Part shown: positions 1 through 9,248 of the stretch, one piece after another
Layout of the letters: the number at the start of each line of letters is the position of its first letter
How positions within the stretch are numbered: position 1 is the stretch's first letter
Made by a program: the position numbers and the translations under genes
The notes under the pieces: generated by a model
What the model was told of the DNA's origin: nothing
What the model saw: the letters and a program-made list of their open reading frames with translations, nothing else
The model's database searches: none
DNA from: Candidatus Latescibacterota bacterium
GTDB taxonomy: Bacteria; Latescibacterota; UBA2968; UBA8231
Direction of reading: 5' to 3'
Length of the DNA: 64,000 nucleotides
Assembly: GCA_022826515.1 (NCBI GenBank)
Contig: JAJDUT010000080.1
Span: forward strand, 67,454-131,453

Positions 1-119
1 ATTTTTATTATCAAGAAATTTTCGTACTAATTTATACGCAGAAGTCGAACAGTATTGATATAGCAATTATTCGTCCAGTTTGGCTAACCTTACCCAAAAG
101 CAATCACGAGGAAAGAGCA

Positions 120-1136
120 ATGGAATATCGCAGAATGGGCCGCACCGGCCTCAAAGTATCGGAAGTTTGCCTCGGCACCATGACCTTTGGCCACAGCACG
201 GACGAACGGGAGGCCAAGCGGATCGTCGATCTGGCGTTTGACGCGGGCATCAATTTCTTCGACACGGCTGATTCGTATGGCGGCGGCGAGTCCGAGGTCA
301 TCACCGGCAAGGCGCTCAAGGGCCGCCGTCGCGACGCGGTCATCGCCACCAAGTTCTTCAATCCTATGGGACCTGGACCCAATGACTCGGGGATGTCGCG
401 GGTGCGCATTATGAACGCTGTCGAAGACAGCCTCCAGCGGCTGCAGACCGATTACATTGACCTCTACTACATTCACCACGTAGATACTCAGACTCCGTTG
501 GAAGAGATGTTGCGCGCGCTCGATGATTTGGTCCGCCAAGGCAAGGTGCGCTATCTCGCCTGCTCCAACTATCAGGCGTGGCGCTTGATGGAGGCGTTGT
601 GGATTTCAGACGCGAACGGGTTGGCGCGCTTTGAGTGCTATCAGCCGCAATACAGCTTGGTCGTGCGCGACATTGAGCAGGAACTGATTCCCGTCTGTCA
701 GCTCAAGGGTCTCGGCGTGGTGGTGTGGAGTCCGCTCGGCGGCGGCTTTCTCTCGGGCAAGTACCAGCCCGGCGAGCGCACCTTGGAAGGCACGCGTTCC
801 GCTGATGCTTGGGCCTACCCGCAAAGCTATTTTGCCGCCAATGCCGACGAGACCTTGCAGACGCTGCTAGCAGTAGCCGATGAGATGGGCCGTTCGCCGG
901 CGCAAGTTGCCCTGCGTTGGGTGTTGGAACAACCGGCCATCACCTCGGTCATCATTGGCGCGCGTACTGTCGAGCAGGCGAGGGACAATATGCTCGCTGG
1001 CAGCTTTTGTCTGCCGGACGAAGCTCTCGCCCGGCTCGACGAAGTCTCCCACCTCCCGCATCGCTATCCAGAGGCCATGGAAGCGAACATGCACGAGCGC
1101 CGCGACGACGCGGTCGAGATGCCGGCGCTGGAGTGA
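120..1136 (+). CDS. Aldo/keto reductase
   Basis: A 338-residue NAD(P)H-dependent oxidoreductase of the aldo/keto reductase TIM-barrel family, expected in the cytoplasm. The catalytic tetrad is visible: Asp48 and Tyr53 in FFDTADSYGG, Lys78 in ATKFF and His119 in DLYYIHHVD. The C-terminal SVIIGARTVEQ stretch is the usual cofactor-phosphate loop. Length is normal. GAGGAAAG lies just upstream of the ATG at 120. It begins a same-strand run with the deaminase-like gene 3 bp downstream and the flippase. The substrate cannot be read from the sequence; family members reduce sugar aldehydes, ketones or quinones. Confidence 0.93.
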   Translation: MEYRRMGRTGLKVSEVCLGTMTFGHSTDEREAKRIVDLAFDAGINFFDTADSYGGGESEVITGKALKGRRRDAVIATKFFNPMGPGPNDSGMSRVRIMNAVEDSLQRLQTDYIDLYYIHHVDTQTPLEEMLRALDDLVRQGKVRYLACSNYQAWRLMEALWISDANGLARFECYQPQYSLVVRDIEQELIPVCQLKGLGVVVWSPLGGGFLSGKYQPGERTLEGTRSADAWAYPQSYFAANADETLQTLLAVADEMGRSPAQVALRWVLEQPAITSVIIGARTVEQARDNMLAGSFCLPDEALARLDEVSHLPHRYPEAMEANMHERRDDAVEMPALE

Positions 1137-1139
1137 CGG

Positions 1140-2492
1140 GTGACGGAGCACTCCCTCCAGGCTGCCAAGACCTGCGAGCTTCACGTCCACATCGGCGGCA
1201 GCCTTTTTGCCGCCGATCTCCTCGACTTGGCCCGCGACCACTACGAAAAGATCGACTGGTCGCTGTTTGTCGATAGCTTTGAACGCACATATCACCGGCG
1301 GCCCGATCCGGTTGCGCTGTTCCGCGAGGTGCTCCACAGCCAACGTCTCGACGCGCTCAAGGCGCACTGCGTGTACGGCGCGGAAGACGGCGGCGACTTT
1401 GCCCATTTCCAAGCCAAGTTCAACTTGGCGATCTGCATCTATCGCCATTGGTGGAACGTCTTGGGCGAGCCAGAAGAAATTTTGCACCGCGTCTTTGCCC
1501 ACCATCGCCGCGAAGGGCTGCGCTACGTCGAATACCGCGCCATGGCTCCCTACGACCACATCCAGCCCGAAGCCTTCGCGCAGTTTCACGAGCTGACTGC
1601 TCGCGCCATTGCCCAAGCCTGCACCTCGGACTTTACCGCTCGCTATCTCATCAGCCTGCCGCGCTGGGCACCGCTCGAATGCTACAAGTTGGTTCAACGC
1701 CTGCTCGACGAAAACGAGGATTTGATTCCCACGATCGTCGGCCTCGATTTCTGTCACTTTGAGGAAGGCTATCCGCCCGCGAGCACCCGCGCCTTCTTCC
1801 GCCGCCTGCGCCGCGACAACCAACTGCGCCCGAAGCGCGCCCTCGACGTGGCCTATCACGTCGGTGAGGTGTACTTCGATAAGTCGCTCGAAAGCGCGGT
1901 GCGCTGGTGCCACGAAGCCGCAGAGTTGGGGGCGCTGCGTTTGGGGCACTGCACTGCGCTCGGGCTCGACCCGGAAGTTGCCGTAGCCCGCCGGCCCCAA
2001 GCCCACGAGAGGGAGCGGGTCAGCGAACGCTTGGCTCAGATTGCCTACGATTTGCATCACAAGGCCGCATTGGAAGAATTCGGCGTTCCGGTCGATGACC
2101 AAGCCCTGATGCAGGAGCGCAGCAGCCTCTCGTCCCGTCCCGGCGATGCGCTGGTTTGCCGCGCATACGATCCCCCGGGCCTCGAAGCAGTGCGCCAGCG
2201 GCAAGACTTTGTGCTCAGCCGCTTGGCTGCGCGCGGCATCGTAGTAGAGACCTGTCCGACCTCCAACTTGCGCATCGGTGCCGTGCCCGACGCTAAAGAT
2301 CACCCGGTACACCGCTTCTTGGCCTCTGATGTCCGACTGGCTATCGGTGCCGACGATCCCGGTCTCTTCGACTGCACACTCGCCGACGAGGTCAACTGGG
2401 TCCAGCGCCACACTGGCATGACGCCTGACGCGCTACAAGCCCGCCTCGGCGATCCGCGCGACTACCGCTTCGGCCCGCGTCGCACCCGCTAG
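1140..2492 (+). CDS. Adenosine deaminase-like metal-dependent amidohydrolase
   Basis: A 450-residue protein of the adenosine/AMP deaminase branch of the amidohydrolases. All signature motifs are present: HxH (His15, His17) in ELHVHIGG, the HAGE-equivalent HVGE (His240, catalytic Glu243), LGHC at His270, CPTSN at 372-376 and GADDP with Asp405/Asp406. The start is GTG, 3 bp after the upstream stop, so translation is probably coupled. It is longer than classical adenosine deaminase (about 340 residues), with extra segments around 60-130 and 280-340. An N-substituted adenine or a nucleoside is the likely substrate class, but the exact one is unknown. Confidence 0.85.
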   Translation: MTEHSLQAAKTCELHVHIGGSLFAADLLDLARDHYEKIDWSLFVDSFERTYHRRPDPVALFREVLHSQRLDALKAHCVYGAEDGGDFAHFQAKFNLAICIYRHWWNVLGEPEEILHRVFAHHRREGLRYVEYRAMAPYDHIQPEAFAQFHELTARAIAQACTSDFTARYLISLPRWAPLECYKLVQRLLDENEDLIPTIVGLDFCHFEEGYPPASTRAFFRRLRRDNQLRPKRALDVAYHVGEVYFDKSLESAVRWCHEAAELGALRLGHCTALGLDPEVAVARRPQAHERERVSERLAQIAYDLHHKAALEEFGVPVDDQALMQERSSLSSRPGDALVCRAYDPPGLEAVRQRQDFVLSRLAARGIVVETCPTSNLRIGAVPDAKDHPVHRFLASDVRLAIGADDPGLFDCTLADEVNWVQRHTGMTPDALQARLGDPRDYRFGPRRTR

Positions 2493-2498
2493 GAACCC

Positions 2499-3980
2499 AT
2501 GATTACCCCGCAAAAGATGTTCAAGGGGTTTTTCTATACCTTGGGCACGGGCTATGCGGCGCGGCTGTGCAGCGTGGGACTGACGGTCCTGATCAAAAGG
2601 CAACTCGAGCCCAGCGTTTTTGCCGATGTGTTTTTGGGCGTGACGGTCTTTACCATGCTGTCCAGTCTGCGCGAATTCGGCCTAATGCACGCGCTGTTGC
2701 ACTTCCAAGACCGGGTCGAGGAATTCGTCGGCACGCATTTTGCGCTGAATGTCTGTATTACCCTGCTGTCGTGTTTGTTGACTAGCGGGGTCGTCTTGGC
2801 CTTGACGTTGCTTTTCCCAGCGGATTTTTCTTGGACTTTCGCCCAAGTCGCGTGGGTGCTGACGGCGCTGCACTTTGTGCGCCAACTGAGCCTGACTTCA
2901 GAGGCTCTGCTGAGGATGGATTTTGAGTTTGGCCGGCTCTCCCTGTTGCACGGTCTAGGGACGCTGTTGGCCCTGGGCAGTGCGCTGTTGGCGGCCCGCG
3001 CCGGGTGGGAAGAGTGGAGTCTGATATTGGGGGGGTGGACTACGTACTCGGTGCTCAGCGTGGTGTACGTGCTGTTTTTTTCTACTGCTACTTGGTGCAG
3101 CCGTCCCCTGCGTCGCGCCTCCTTGCACTTTGACTGGGTTTGGGCGCGCCGCTTGTTGGGCTATGGCGTGTGGATTTGGATTGGCTGGGTGTTGCAGATT
3201 TTTATTTGGTGGTACGACAAATTGGTCGTGCGCTTGGTAGTAGGCGATACGGCGCTCGCGCTCTACGAGACGGCGTGGTGGCTGGTGCAGATTCCCACTG
3301 CGGTCATCGCGCATATCATCTTCAACTACAGTAGTGCCCTGTACTCGCGGTATCAACACGAGCGCGAGCGATTAGGCGAGTTGTTCTCCAAGATGATCAG
3401 CCTAGTGCTAAGAGTGTCGGCTCCGGTGTCGTTGATTTTGGTTTTTAATGCCCGCGAAGTAGTCACCCTTTTAGGCGGCCAATGGGCTGGGTCGGCGCGC
3501 ATCGTGGTTTGGCTGGCGGCGTATGCGCTGTTGCGCCCGCTGCTCAGCGATGGATTTAGCCTACTGTGGGCCGTAGGGGCGACGCGCCGGTCCGCGTGCA
3601 TCGTGGGGATGCAGGGGGTAGTGGCTCTTTTTGCCGTCCCGGCGCTGGCCGTGTTGTGGGGTGCGGAGGGTGTGGCGTACAGCATGGGCGCGGTGGCTGG
3701 CGTGGGTTTTTTAGGACTGTGCGTTGGCCTGCGCTCCTATGTGCGCGTCAATTGGTTCAAGGTATTGGCTGCGCCGGCTGTGGGATTGTTGGCCGCCGCG
3801 GTATGTGGATGGTCGTACGACCGTTGGGCCTTGGATTATGTGGTGGGCGATTTTGTCTTGCGGAGTGGGATTATGGCGTTGGCGTACGGGATTGTTCTCG
3901 GAATACTAGAGCGCCGCACCATCGTCGAGGAGCTTGGGCACTTGCGCCGCATTATGCGCGGGAGCGAGGAGGAGGAATAG
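2499..3980 (+). CDS. Polysaccharide/lipid-linked oligosaccharide flippase (Wzx/MATE-like)
   Basis: A 493-residue integral membrane protein with about 12-14 hydrophobic segments along its length, in the pattern of the polysaccharide-synthesis/O-antigen flippase branch of the MOP superfamily. Short basic loops such as KRQLEPS and the HERERLGELFSKM linker between the halves fit that family. It should move an undecaprenyl-linked sugar across the inner membrane. AGGA precedes the ATG by 6 bp, and it follows the deaminase-like gene by 6 bp. Its last 29 bp overlap the convergent purN 3' end. No glycosyltransferase neighbours are present, so the exported glycan is unknown. Confidence 0.85.
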   Translation: MITPQKMFKGFFYTLGTGYAARLCSVGLTVLIKRQLEPSVFADVFLGVTVFTMLSSLREFGLMHALLHFQDRVEEFVGTHFALNVCITLLSCLLTSGVVLALTLLFPADFSWTFAQVAWVLTALHFVRQLSLTSEALLRMDFEFGRLSLLHGLGTLLALGSALLAARAGWEEWSLILGGWTTYSVLSVVYVLFFSTATWCSRPLRRASLHFDWVWARRLLGYGVWIWIGWVLQIFIWWYDKLVVRLVVGDTALALYETAWWLVQIPTAVIAHIIFNYSSALYSRYQHERERLGELFSKMISLVLRVSAPVSLILVFNAREVVTLLGGQWAGSARIVVWLAAYALLRPLLSDGFSLLWAVGATRRSACIVGMQGVVALFAVPALAVLWGAEGVAYSMGAVAGVGFLGLCVGLRSYVRVNWFKVLAAPAVGLLAAAVCGWSYDRWALDYVVGDFVLRSGIMALAYGIVLGILERRTIVEELGHLRRIMRGSEEEE

Positions 3981-4560
3981 GGATTTCGCCGGCCGCGATC
4001 TGCGCGAGCGTCGCCGCGTAGAGGTGGTGTTCCACTGCTAATACCCGCTTCTGTAACGTTTCGGGCGTGTCTTCTGCTTTCACTGGAACCTTCTCCTGTG
4101 CGAGTACCTTCCCGTGGTCGTATTCTTCATCCACCAAGTGGACTGTCGCTCCGCTCTCGCGCTCTCCAGCGGCCATCACGGCCTCGTGAACCCGCATCCC
4201 ATACATGCCCTGTCCGCCGAACTTGGGCAACAGGGCGGGGTGGATGTTCAAAATCCGCCCTTCGTAGGCCGCCAAAACCTCCGTCCCCAGCTTCTTCATG
4301 TATCCGGCTAGGCAAATCACTTCGACCTCGTGTCGCTGCATGGCCGTCAGAATCGCCGCCCCCAGCGCCTCCCCGTGCGTCCGCTCGCTCAGGTGGTACG
4401 CCGCGATGTTCGCCTGCCGCGCTCGCGCCAGTGCGCCCGATTGCGAGTTGTTGCTAATCACCACGCGCGGTTCGGCCGCTAGCGTCCCCGCCTGACAAGC
4501 GTCGATGATAGCCTGCATGTTCGAGCCGGTGTGCGAGGCGAGAAACCCCAGTTTTAGCAT
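3952..4560 (-). CDS. purN: Phosphoribosylglycinamide formyltransferase
   Basis: A 202-residue GAR transformylase that transfers the formyl group of 10-formyltetrahydrofolate to glycinamide ribonucleotide in purine synthesis. The N-terminal FLASHTGSNMQAI is the phosphate-binding region. The catalytic triad falls at Asn105, His107 (ILNIHPALLPKFGG) and Asp144 (HLVDEEYDHG), one position from E. coli Asn106/His108/Asp144. Length is typical. Its ATG directly abuts the stop codon of arsC, giving a two-gene minus-strand unit. The 3' end overlaps the flippase gene tail-to-tail. Confidence 0.95.
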   Translation of the reverse strand: MLKLGFLASHTGSNMQAIIDACQAGTLAAEPRVVISNNSQSGALARARQANIAAYHLSERTHGEALGAAILTAMQRHEVEVICLAGYMKKLGTEVLAAYEGRILNIHPALLPKFGGQGMYGMRVHEAVMAAGERESGATVHLVDEEYDHGKVLAQEKVPVKAEDTPETLQKRVLAVEHHLYAATLAQIAAGEIPIPPPRSRA

Positions 4561-4908
4561 TTAGAAGATGTCCAGAACTTGCTCTGGCGGTCGCCCGAGA
4601 CGCGCTTGATTTCCTTTGACCACGATGGGCCGCTCGATCAGGATGGGGTGTTCCACCATCGCCTGAATGAGTTGTGTGCGATCCGTCACCTCGGCCAACC
4701 CCAGCGCCGCGTATTCGTCCTCTTTGGTGCGCATCAGTTCCCGTGGTTCCAGTCCGAGCTTTTGCAAAAGTTCATCTAGGGTTTTGGCGTCCGGCGGCGT
4801 CTTTAGGTACTCGACGACGTCTGCCTCTATGCCTTGCTCAGACAACAAAGTCAACGTCTGCCGGCTTTTAGAGCATTGCGGGTTGTGGTACATCGTTACT
4901 TCGGCCAT
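4561..4908 (-). CDS. arsC: Arsenate reductase-like protein, glutaredoxin-dependent ArsC family
   Basis: A 115-residue protein of the ArsC/Spx thioredoxin-fold family. The active-site Cys12 sits in YHNPQCSKSR as in E. coli ArsC, and the arginine-containing C-terminal pieces ERPIVVKG and ARLGRPPE that bind the oxyanion are present. It would reduce arsenate to arsenite using glutaredoxin, but no arsenite exporter or ArsR repressor is nearby, so a housekeeping or YffB-like role is possible. AGGGG lies 7 bp before the ATG. It is the first gene of a pair with purN, with no gap between them. Confidence 0.88.
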   Translation of the reverse strand: MAEVTMYHNPQCSKSRQTLTLLSEQGIEADVVEYLKTPPDAKTLDELLQKLGLEPRELMRTKEDEYAALGLAEVTDRTQLIQAMVEHPILIERPIVVKGNQARLGRPPEQVLDIF

Positions 4909-4963
4909 TTTCTACCCCTGTTGAGTGTTTGATTGCCACCGCAAAAAGTAAGGTCTTGCCCTC

Positions 4964-5764
4964 ATGCCTACAATAAGCCCGGCGACGCCAGCCGACGCCG
5001 AATTCTTTCAGCAAAACGGCTACATCCGTTACGAGCACTTCTTCTCGGCCGAGGAGATCGCCTCGCTGCGCCAAGCCATTGACCACGCCATTGACACGCA
5101 TCGCGCCCGCATCAGAGGGGCCGAAAGGGATGGCCGCGTGTCGGAAGAGTACGAGCGCGTCTTCAATCAGATGGTCAATCTCTGGACCGACTATCCGGCC
5201 GCCAAGGAAATTGCCTTCCATCCGCGCTTGGCCGAGACCGCCCGCCGCCTAAGCGGCTGCCGCCACGTGCGCATCTACCACGACCATGCGATGATCAAAC
5301 CCCCCGGCCAAACGAGTAAGGAGACGAACTGGCATCAGGACGCTCCCTATTGGCCGATGGACCCGGTCGGCGCGCTGTCGGCGTGGATCGCGGTAGATGA
5401 CGTGACCGCAGATAACGGCTGCCTCCACTTTGTGCCCGGCTCGCACCAGTACGAGCGGCTCGAACCGATCAAGCTCGGCGTTGCTGGCGAGAGCATCGTC
5501 GCCAAAATGAAGGAACGGGGCTACGATGTGCCCGAGCCGGTGACCATGGACATGCAAGCCGGCGGCGTTACCTTCCACCACGGCTGCACCTTCCACTACG
5601 CCGGTCCCAACCAGACCGCTGCACCGCGCCGCGCCTTCGCCATCATCTACATGCCCGACTATACCACGTTTACCGGGACGCACGACGCGGCTGGCGCGGC
5701 CGACGAGATGGAAGCCGGCGGCCCCTGGGACCATCCGCTGCATCCGATTCTGGCGGGCGATTGA
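4964..5764 (+). CDS. Phytanoyl-CoA dioxygenase (PhyH) family protein, canonical iron site
   Basis: A 266-residue Fe(II)/2-oxoglutarate oxygenase of the PhyH family. The facial triad is complete: His124 and Asp126 in NWHQDAPYW and His211 in TFHYAGPN, with Arg222 or Arg223 available to bind 2-oxoglutarate. The VPGSH turn at 158-161 is typical. Its stop overlaps a possible TTG start of the downstream esterase, so the two are probably cotranscribed. The substrate is unknown; environmental PhyH proteins hydroxylate many small molecules, and the esterase/dehydratase context hints at a sugar-derived or aromatic compound. Confidence 0.9.
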   Translation: MPTISPATPADAEFFQQNGYIRYEHFFSAEEIASLRQAIDHAIDTHRARIRGAERDGRVSEEYERVFNQMVNLWTDYPAAKEIAFHPRLAETARRLSGCRHVRIYHDHAMIKPPGQTSKETNWHQDAPYWPMDPVGALSAWIAVDDVTADNGCLHFVPGSHQYERLEPIKLGVAGESIVAKMKERGYDVPEPVTMDMQAGGVTFHHGCTFHYAGPNQTAAPRRAFAIIYMPDYTTFTGTHDAAGAADEMEAGGPWDHPLHPILAGD

Positions 5765-5775
5765 GACTGCGTCCC

Positions 5776-6996
5776 ATGCCCCCAAGCGAAGCCAATTACG
5801 ACGAGGCCAAAGTTCCTTCGTACTCGTTGCCCGACCCGCTAACAATGGCCAGCGGCGAATCCGTGGCCGACGCGGCTGCTTGGACCGAAGTGCGCCGCCC
5901 AGAGATTCTCCAGCTCTTCAAAACGCACGTCTTCGGCGAAATGCCTGGGCCTCTGCCCGGCATCCGTTTCGTTACCACCGAAGAGGGCGAGGCTCTTTCA
6001 GGTCGTGTTCTGAGACGCCAAGTCCGCGTGTGCTTTACCGATGACCATAACGGCCCGAGCATGGATATCCTCCTCTATCGCCCCGCCGATGCGTCTGGCC
6101 CGGTGCCGGTCTTCTTGGGTCTCAATTTCTTCGGCAATCACTCCATCCAACGCGATCCTAAGATCCACCTCAACACCCGCTGGATGCGCGCCGAGGCGCA
6201 AAGTGGCATCGTCAATCACCGCGCCACCTTCAACTCGCGCGGTTGCTTGGAAAGACGCTGGCCCGTCGCCAAGATCATCGAGCGCGGCTACGGCTTGGCT
6301 ACTATCTACTGCGGCGACCTCGATCCCGACTACGACGATGGCTATCAAAACGGCGTCCATCCGCTGTTCTACCAAGAGGGGCAAAACCGGCCCGCCCCCG
6401 ACGAGTGGGGTGCCATCGGTGCGTGGGCGTGGGGCTTGAGCCGGGCTGTGGATTATCTGGAAATCGACCCGGACTGCGACGACGAGCGGGTCGCCGTGCT
6501 CGGCCACTCGCGGCTGGGCAAGACTGCGCTGTGGGCTGGTGCCTGCGATCTGCGTTTTGCCTTGGTCATTTCCAACGATTCCGGCTGCGGTGGGGCGGCC
6601 CTGTCGCGGCGGCGCTACGGCGAGACCGTCGCGCATATCAACCACGCGTTCCCGCACTGGTTCTGCGACAATTTCAGACGCTATAACGATGCCGAAGACG
6701 AATTGCCCGTAGATCAGCATCAGCTCTTGGCCCTTTGTGCGCCGCGTCCGCTCTACGTGGCCAGCGCCGTTGAGGACCGCTGGGCCGATCCGCGCGGCGA
6801 ATTCCTCGCGGCCCTCGCCGCCGATCCCGTCTATCGCCTGCTCGGGACCGACGGCCTGCCTGCCACGCAGATGCCCGCCGTTGATCAGCCGGTCATGGGC
6901 CAGATTGGCTACCACATCCGCAGCGGCGGCCACGACCTCGCCGAGTACGATTGGGAGCAATACTTGGACTTTGCCGATCGCCATTTGGAGCGTTAG
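5776..6996 (+). CDS. Glucuronoyl esterase-like alpha/beta hydrolase (CE15)
   Basis: A 406-residue protein with the CE15 hallmarks: nucleophile motif GHSRLGK, the [14 protein letters not shown] block, INHAFPHWF, the CAPRP strand and a terminal SGGHDL bearing the likely catalytic His. Family members cleave the ester between 4-O-methyl-glucuronic acid of xylan and lignin alcohols. Related bacterial proteins act on other sugar esters. No clear signal peptide is seen, which is unusual for CE15. I chose ATG 5776; an in-frame TTG at 5761 overlapping the PhyH stop is the alternative. Two bp separate it from the downstream enolase-superfamily gene. Confidence 0.83.
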   Translation: MPPSEANYDEAKVPSYSLPDPLTMASGESVADAAAWTEVRRPEILQLFKTHVFGEMPGPLPGIRFVTTEEGEALSGRVLRRQVRVCFTDDHNGPSMDILLYRPADASGPVPVFLGLNFFGNHSIQRDPKIHLNTRWMRAEAQSGIVNHRATFNSRGCLERRWPVAKIIERGYGLATIYCGDLDPDYDDGYQNGVHPLFYQEGQNRPAPDEWGAIGAWAWGLSRAVDYLEIDPDCDDERVAVLGHSRLGKTALWAGACDLRFALVISNDSGCGGAALSRRRYGETVAHINHAFPHWFCDNFRRYNDAEDELPVDQHQLLALCAPRPLYVASAVEDRWADPRGEFLAALAADPVYRLLGTDGLPATQMPAVDQPVMGQIGYHIRSGGHDLAEYDWEQYLDFADRHLER

Positions 6997-6998
6997 CC

Positions 6999-8159
6999 GT
7001 GCAAATACAATCCATCCGCGTCGTTGATCTCAAGATTCCACGCAATCCGCCCAAAACCGCGCCCCGCCGTCCCTCTTGGAACCAGAGTTCGCCGCGTTCG
7101 TTGCCGATTAACAAGTATCCAGAATTTTCGCGTCTTCCCGGCCAGATGCCGGGCATGGGCGGTGGCCCCGTCTGGGTGCAGATCACGGCTGAAGATGGCA
7201 CTTGGGGTTTGGGCAACTGCTCCTTTGGTGCGCCGGTTGCCGCCATCGTCGAGCAGGTTTTCGCGCCCCTGCTGACGGGCCGCGATTGTCTGGCCACGGA
7301 ATTTCTCAACGACCTGATGTGGCGCGCCGCTCAGCGCCTCGGTCATGCTGGGACCGCAGCCGTTGCCCAAAGCGGGATCGATTTGGCGCTCTGGGACCTC
7401 AAGGGCAAGCTGCTGGGTCTGCCTGTGTATCGCTTGCTCGGCGGCCCCTGCCGCGACCATCTCGAACTCTACGCCACGGGCGACGATCTCGACTGGGGTC
7501 TCGAACTGGGGTTTAGCGCCTTCAAGGTTACCAATCCGGTTCACTACCGCGAGGGCCAAGAAGGTCTCAATCGCCTTGAAGACAAAATCGCCCAAGCGCG
7601 CGAGACCATCGGCCCGGACTGCGAGCTGATGCTCAACGCGGTCATGTCCTACAACGTCGAATACGCCGTCCAAGTCGCCGAGCGGCTCAGGCCCTACCAG
7701 ATGCGCTGGATTGAGGAACCGCTGATTCCCACGGATCTCGAAGGGCACATCGCGCTCAAGCGGGCTGCTCCGTACGTGCCCATTGCCACCGGCGAGGACC
7801 ACCACGGCCGTCAGGCCTTCCGCCAGCTAGTCGAACACCGCTGCGTCGATGTGCTGCAACCGGATATTAAGTGGTGCGGCGGGCTTTCCGAAGCGGTCAA
7901 GATCTACTACATCGCCGAAGCCGCCGGCCTTGTCACCATTCCTCACGGCGGTGCCAACAGTGCCTACGGCCAACACTTCGCCTTTGCCTTTCCCGAGTCT
8001 CCGATGGCCGAGTTCTGGCTCGGCTCGCCCCCGGGCATTCCCTTGGATGAAGTTCACACCATACCGGGTACGGCCGTGCCCCAAGATGGTCGCTTGGTCC
8101 CTTCGGACGCGCCGGGTTTTGGCATGGAAATAGCAGACGAGTGGATCGCACCGCGCTAA
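6999..8159 (+). CDS. Enolase-superfamily sugar-acid dehydratase, L-rhamnonate dehydratase-like
   Basis: A 386-residue member of the mandelate-racemase group, starting with GTG 2 bp after the esterase stop. The DLALWDLKGKLLGLPVYRLLGG block and the C-terminal IPHGGANSAYGQHF and SPMAEF pieces match the rhamnonate-dehydratase branch. Metal ligands are expected at 213 (MLNAVMS), Glu239/240 (WIEEP) and Glu266 (GEDHHG), with Asp289 and His316 as the acid/base dyad. Residue 213 is Asn (codon AAC at 7635), where this family normally has Asp, so metal binding may be altered. The context suggests breakdown of a deoxy-sugar acid released from polysaccharide. Confidence 0.85.
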   Translation: MQIQSIRVVDLKIPRNPPKTAPRRPSWNQSSPRSLPINKYPEFSRLPGQMPGMGGGPVWVQITAEDGTWGLGNCSFGAPVAAIVEQVFAPLLTGRDCLATEFLNDLMWRAAQRLGHAGTAAVAQSGIDLALWDLKGKLLGLPVYRLLGGPCRDHLELYATGDDLDWGLELGFSAFKVTNPVHYREGQEGLNRLEDKIAQARETIGPDCELMLNAVMSYNVEYAVQVAERLRPYQMRWIEEPLIPTDLEGHIALKRAAPYVPIATGEDHHGRQAFRQLVEHRCVDVLQPDIKWCGGLSEAVKIYYIAEAAGLVTIPHGGANSAYGQHFAFAFPESPMAEFWLGSPPGIPLDEVHTIPGTAVPQDGRLVPSDAPGFGMEIADEWIAPR

Positions 8160-8162
8160 GGC

Positions 8163-8591
8163 ATGGCTGAACAGTTCGACCTATCCACCAGCCCCGGCAC
8201 CAGCCAGCGCCTAGTTTTTGCCCTATTGGGCATTAGCCAGTTGATATTGAGCACCATCGCCTTCCAGCGCGGTGGCTTTGTGTATGGACTCGCGGTGCTC
8301 GGCGGCGGGATCGCGGCGTTCTGCGCGGCGGCGTTCTTCGTCCACCGCCTCCATCGGCGCTTGGTCTGGCTGGGACCGGAAGGCGTGACTGTCGAAGAGG
8401 GTTTGTTTGGCCGGCAGACGCTGGTGTGGGCCGAGGTCAAAAAGGTGAGCCTGTCGCCGGCCGCGACCGTATTCCACGCGGAGACAGGTGAGGATATAGT
8501 CCTCCACAACGCGGGCAATCAACCGTCGGATATTGACCCATTTTTAGCGCGGGTGCGCGCCTTGGTAGAAGAGTACGAGTTGAACGGTTAG
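8163..8591 (+). CDS. Small membrane protein of unknown function
   Basis: A 142-residue protein with two adjacent hydrophobic segments (about 17-33 and 41-60). A cytoplasmic C-terminal region of alternating strands follows, with LVWAEVKKVSLSP as its centre, reminiscent of small PH-like domains of bacterial membrane proteins. It starts 3 bp after the dehydratase gene and is probably the last gene of that run. The next gene is convergent, 1 bp away. No function can be assigned. Confidence 0.7.
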   Translation: MAEQFDLSTSPGTSQRLVFALLGISQLILSTIAFQRGGFVYGLAVLGGGIAAFCAAAFFVHRLHRRLVWLGPEGVTVEEGLFGRQTLVWAEVKKVSLSPAATVFHAETGEDIVLHNAGNQPSDIDPFLARVRALVEEYELNG

Positions 8592-8592
8592 C

Positions 8593-9036
8593 CTACTCGG
8601 CAGACTCTTCCTGCTTGGCTTGGGCGGCAAGGTGGGTTTCGATTTTGCCGACGATCTCAGCGGCGGAGTTTTGCTTGGTCACTGTTTCCAGCAGGGTGTG
8701 GTCTTGGGCGTTGATGAGTAGGACGAGGCCGGTTTGGTTGTTGGCCTTGAAGTGGTCTTCTACGTCGAGGGCCGCGGCAAGCAGGCGGGCTTGGGATGTC
8801 AGCGTTGAGTCGGTGACGTCCAATTGGACGAAGAGGACCGGCTGTTCGGCCACCCCGGCCTGGACTTCTTCGAGGATGGGCACGAGGGCCGTGCAGGAGC
8901 CGCACCAATCGGCGTGGACTTTGACTACGTACAAGGCGGGGTCGCCTTCGCCTTCTACGGGGACGGTGCCAGCGAGGGTGGGGGCCGGGGCTAGCAAAAG
9001 GGCTAAGGCGGTGAGGGTGAGGACGTATTTCAGCAT
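8593..9036 (-). CDS. Secreted thioredoxin-like protein (WCGSC)
   Basis: A 147-residue protein with a signal peptide (MLKYVLTLTALALLL then APAPTLAG) and a thioredoxin fold. The redox motif is WCGSC, with Ser replacing the usual Pro, in HADWCGSCTALVP. It should act outside the cytoplasm in thiol exchange. ATG 9036 is preceded by GGGAG; the frame is open further upstream, but those codons carry no signal. It is a single gene between a convergent membrane-protein gene and the two-domain PhyH gene on the same strand. Confidence 0.82.
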   Translation of the reverse strand: MLKYVLTLTALALLLAPAPTLAGTVPVEGEGDPALYVVKVHADWCGSCTALVPILEEVQAGVAEQPVLFVQLDVTDSTLTSQARLLAAALDVEDHFKANNQTGLVLLINAQDHTLLETVTKQNSAAEIVGKIETHLAAQAKQEESAE

Positions 9037-9157
9037 GATTTGCTCCCTATTTAAGAAGTTGTGGTGTGGTCGAGTTAGGTCAGTCCGTCGAAAGACGCCC
9101 TGACTTGCCAAGGGGTTCCTCGATCTTAGGGTAATTCTCGATTGCATTCAACCGCAG

Positions 9158-9229
9158 CTAGGCAACGAGCTTACGCAAGTAGTCGCGGAATTCGACGGTG
9201 TCGGTGATATTGTTGCCGCCGAATTCCAA
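9158..9229 (-). other. Possible 23-codon ORF or gene remnant downstream of the two-domain PhyH gene
   Basis: Just after the PhyH stop there is a GGAGG box, then 6 bp, then a TTG-started frame of 23 codons ending in TAG (content: EFGGNNITDTVEF then RDYLRKLVA). The amino-acid composition looks like real coding sequence. It may be a micro-ORF or the last surviving codons of a deleted gene. No family is recognised. Confidence 0.3.
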
Positions 9230-9248
9230 TTCGAGCCTCCGTTATTTG

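Noticed and set aside
867..2411. A 514-codon open frame on the minus strand opposite the aldo/keto reductase and deaminase-like genes
   Set aside because: It is the antisense shadow of two genes with complete catalytic motifs, as is common in GC-rich DNA, and it shows no family similarity. The same holds for the long antisense frames at 5998-6984, 7010-7805, 35894-36721, 39876-41033 and 42062-43333.
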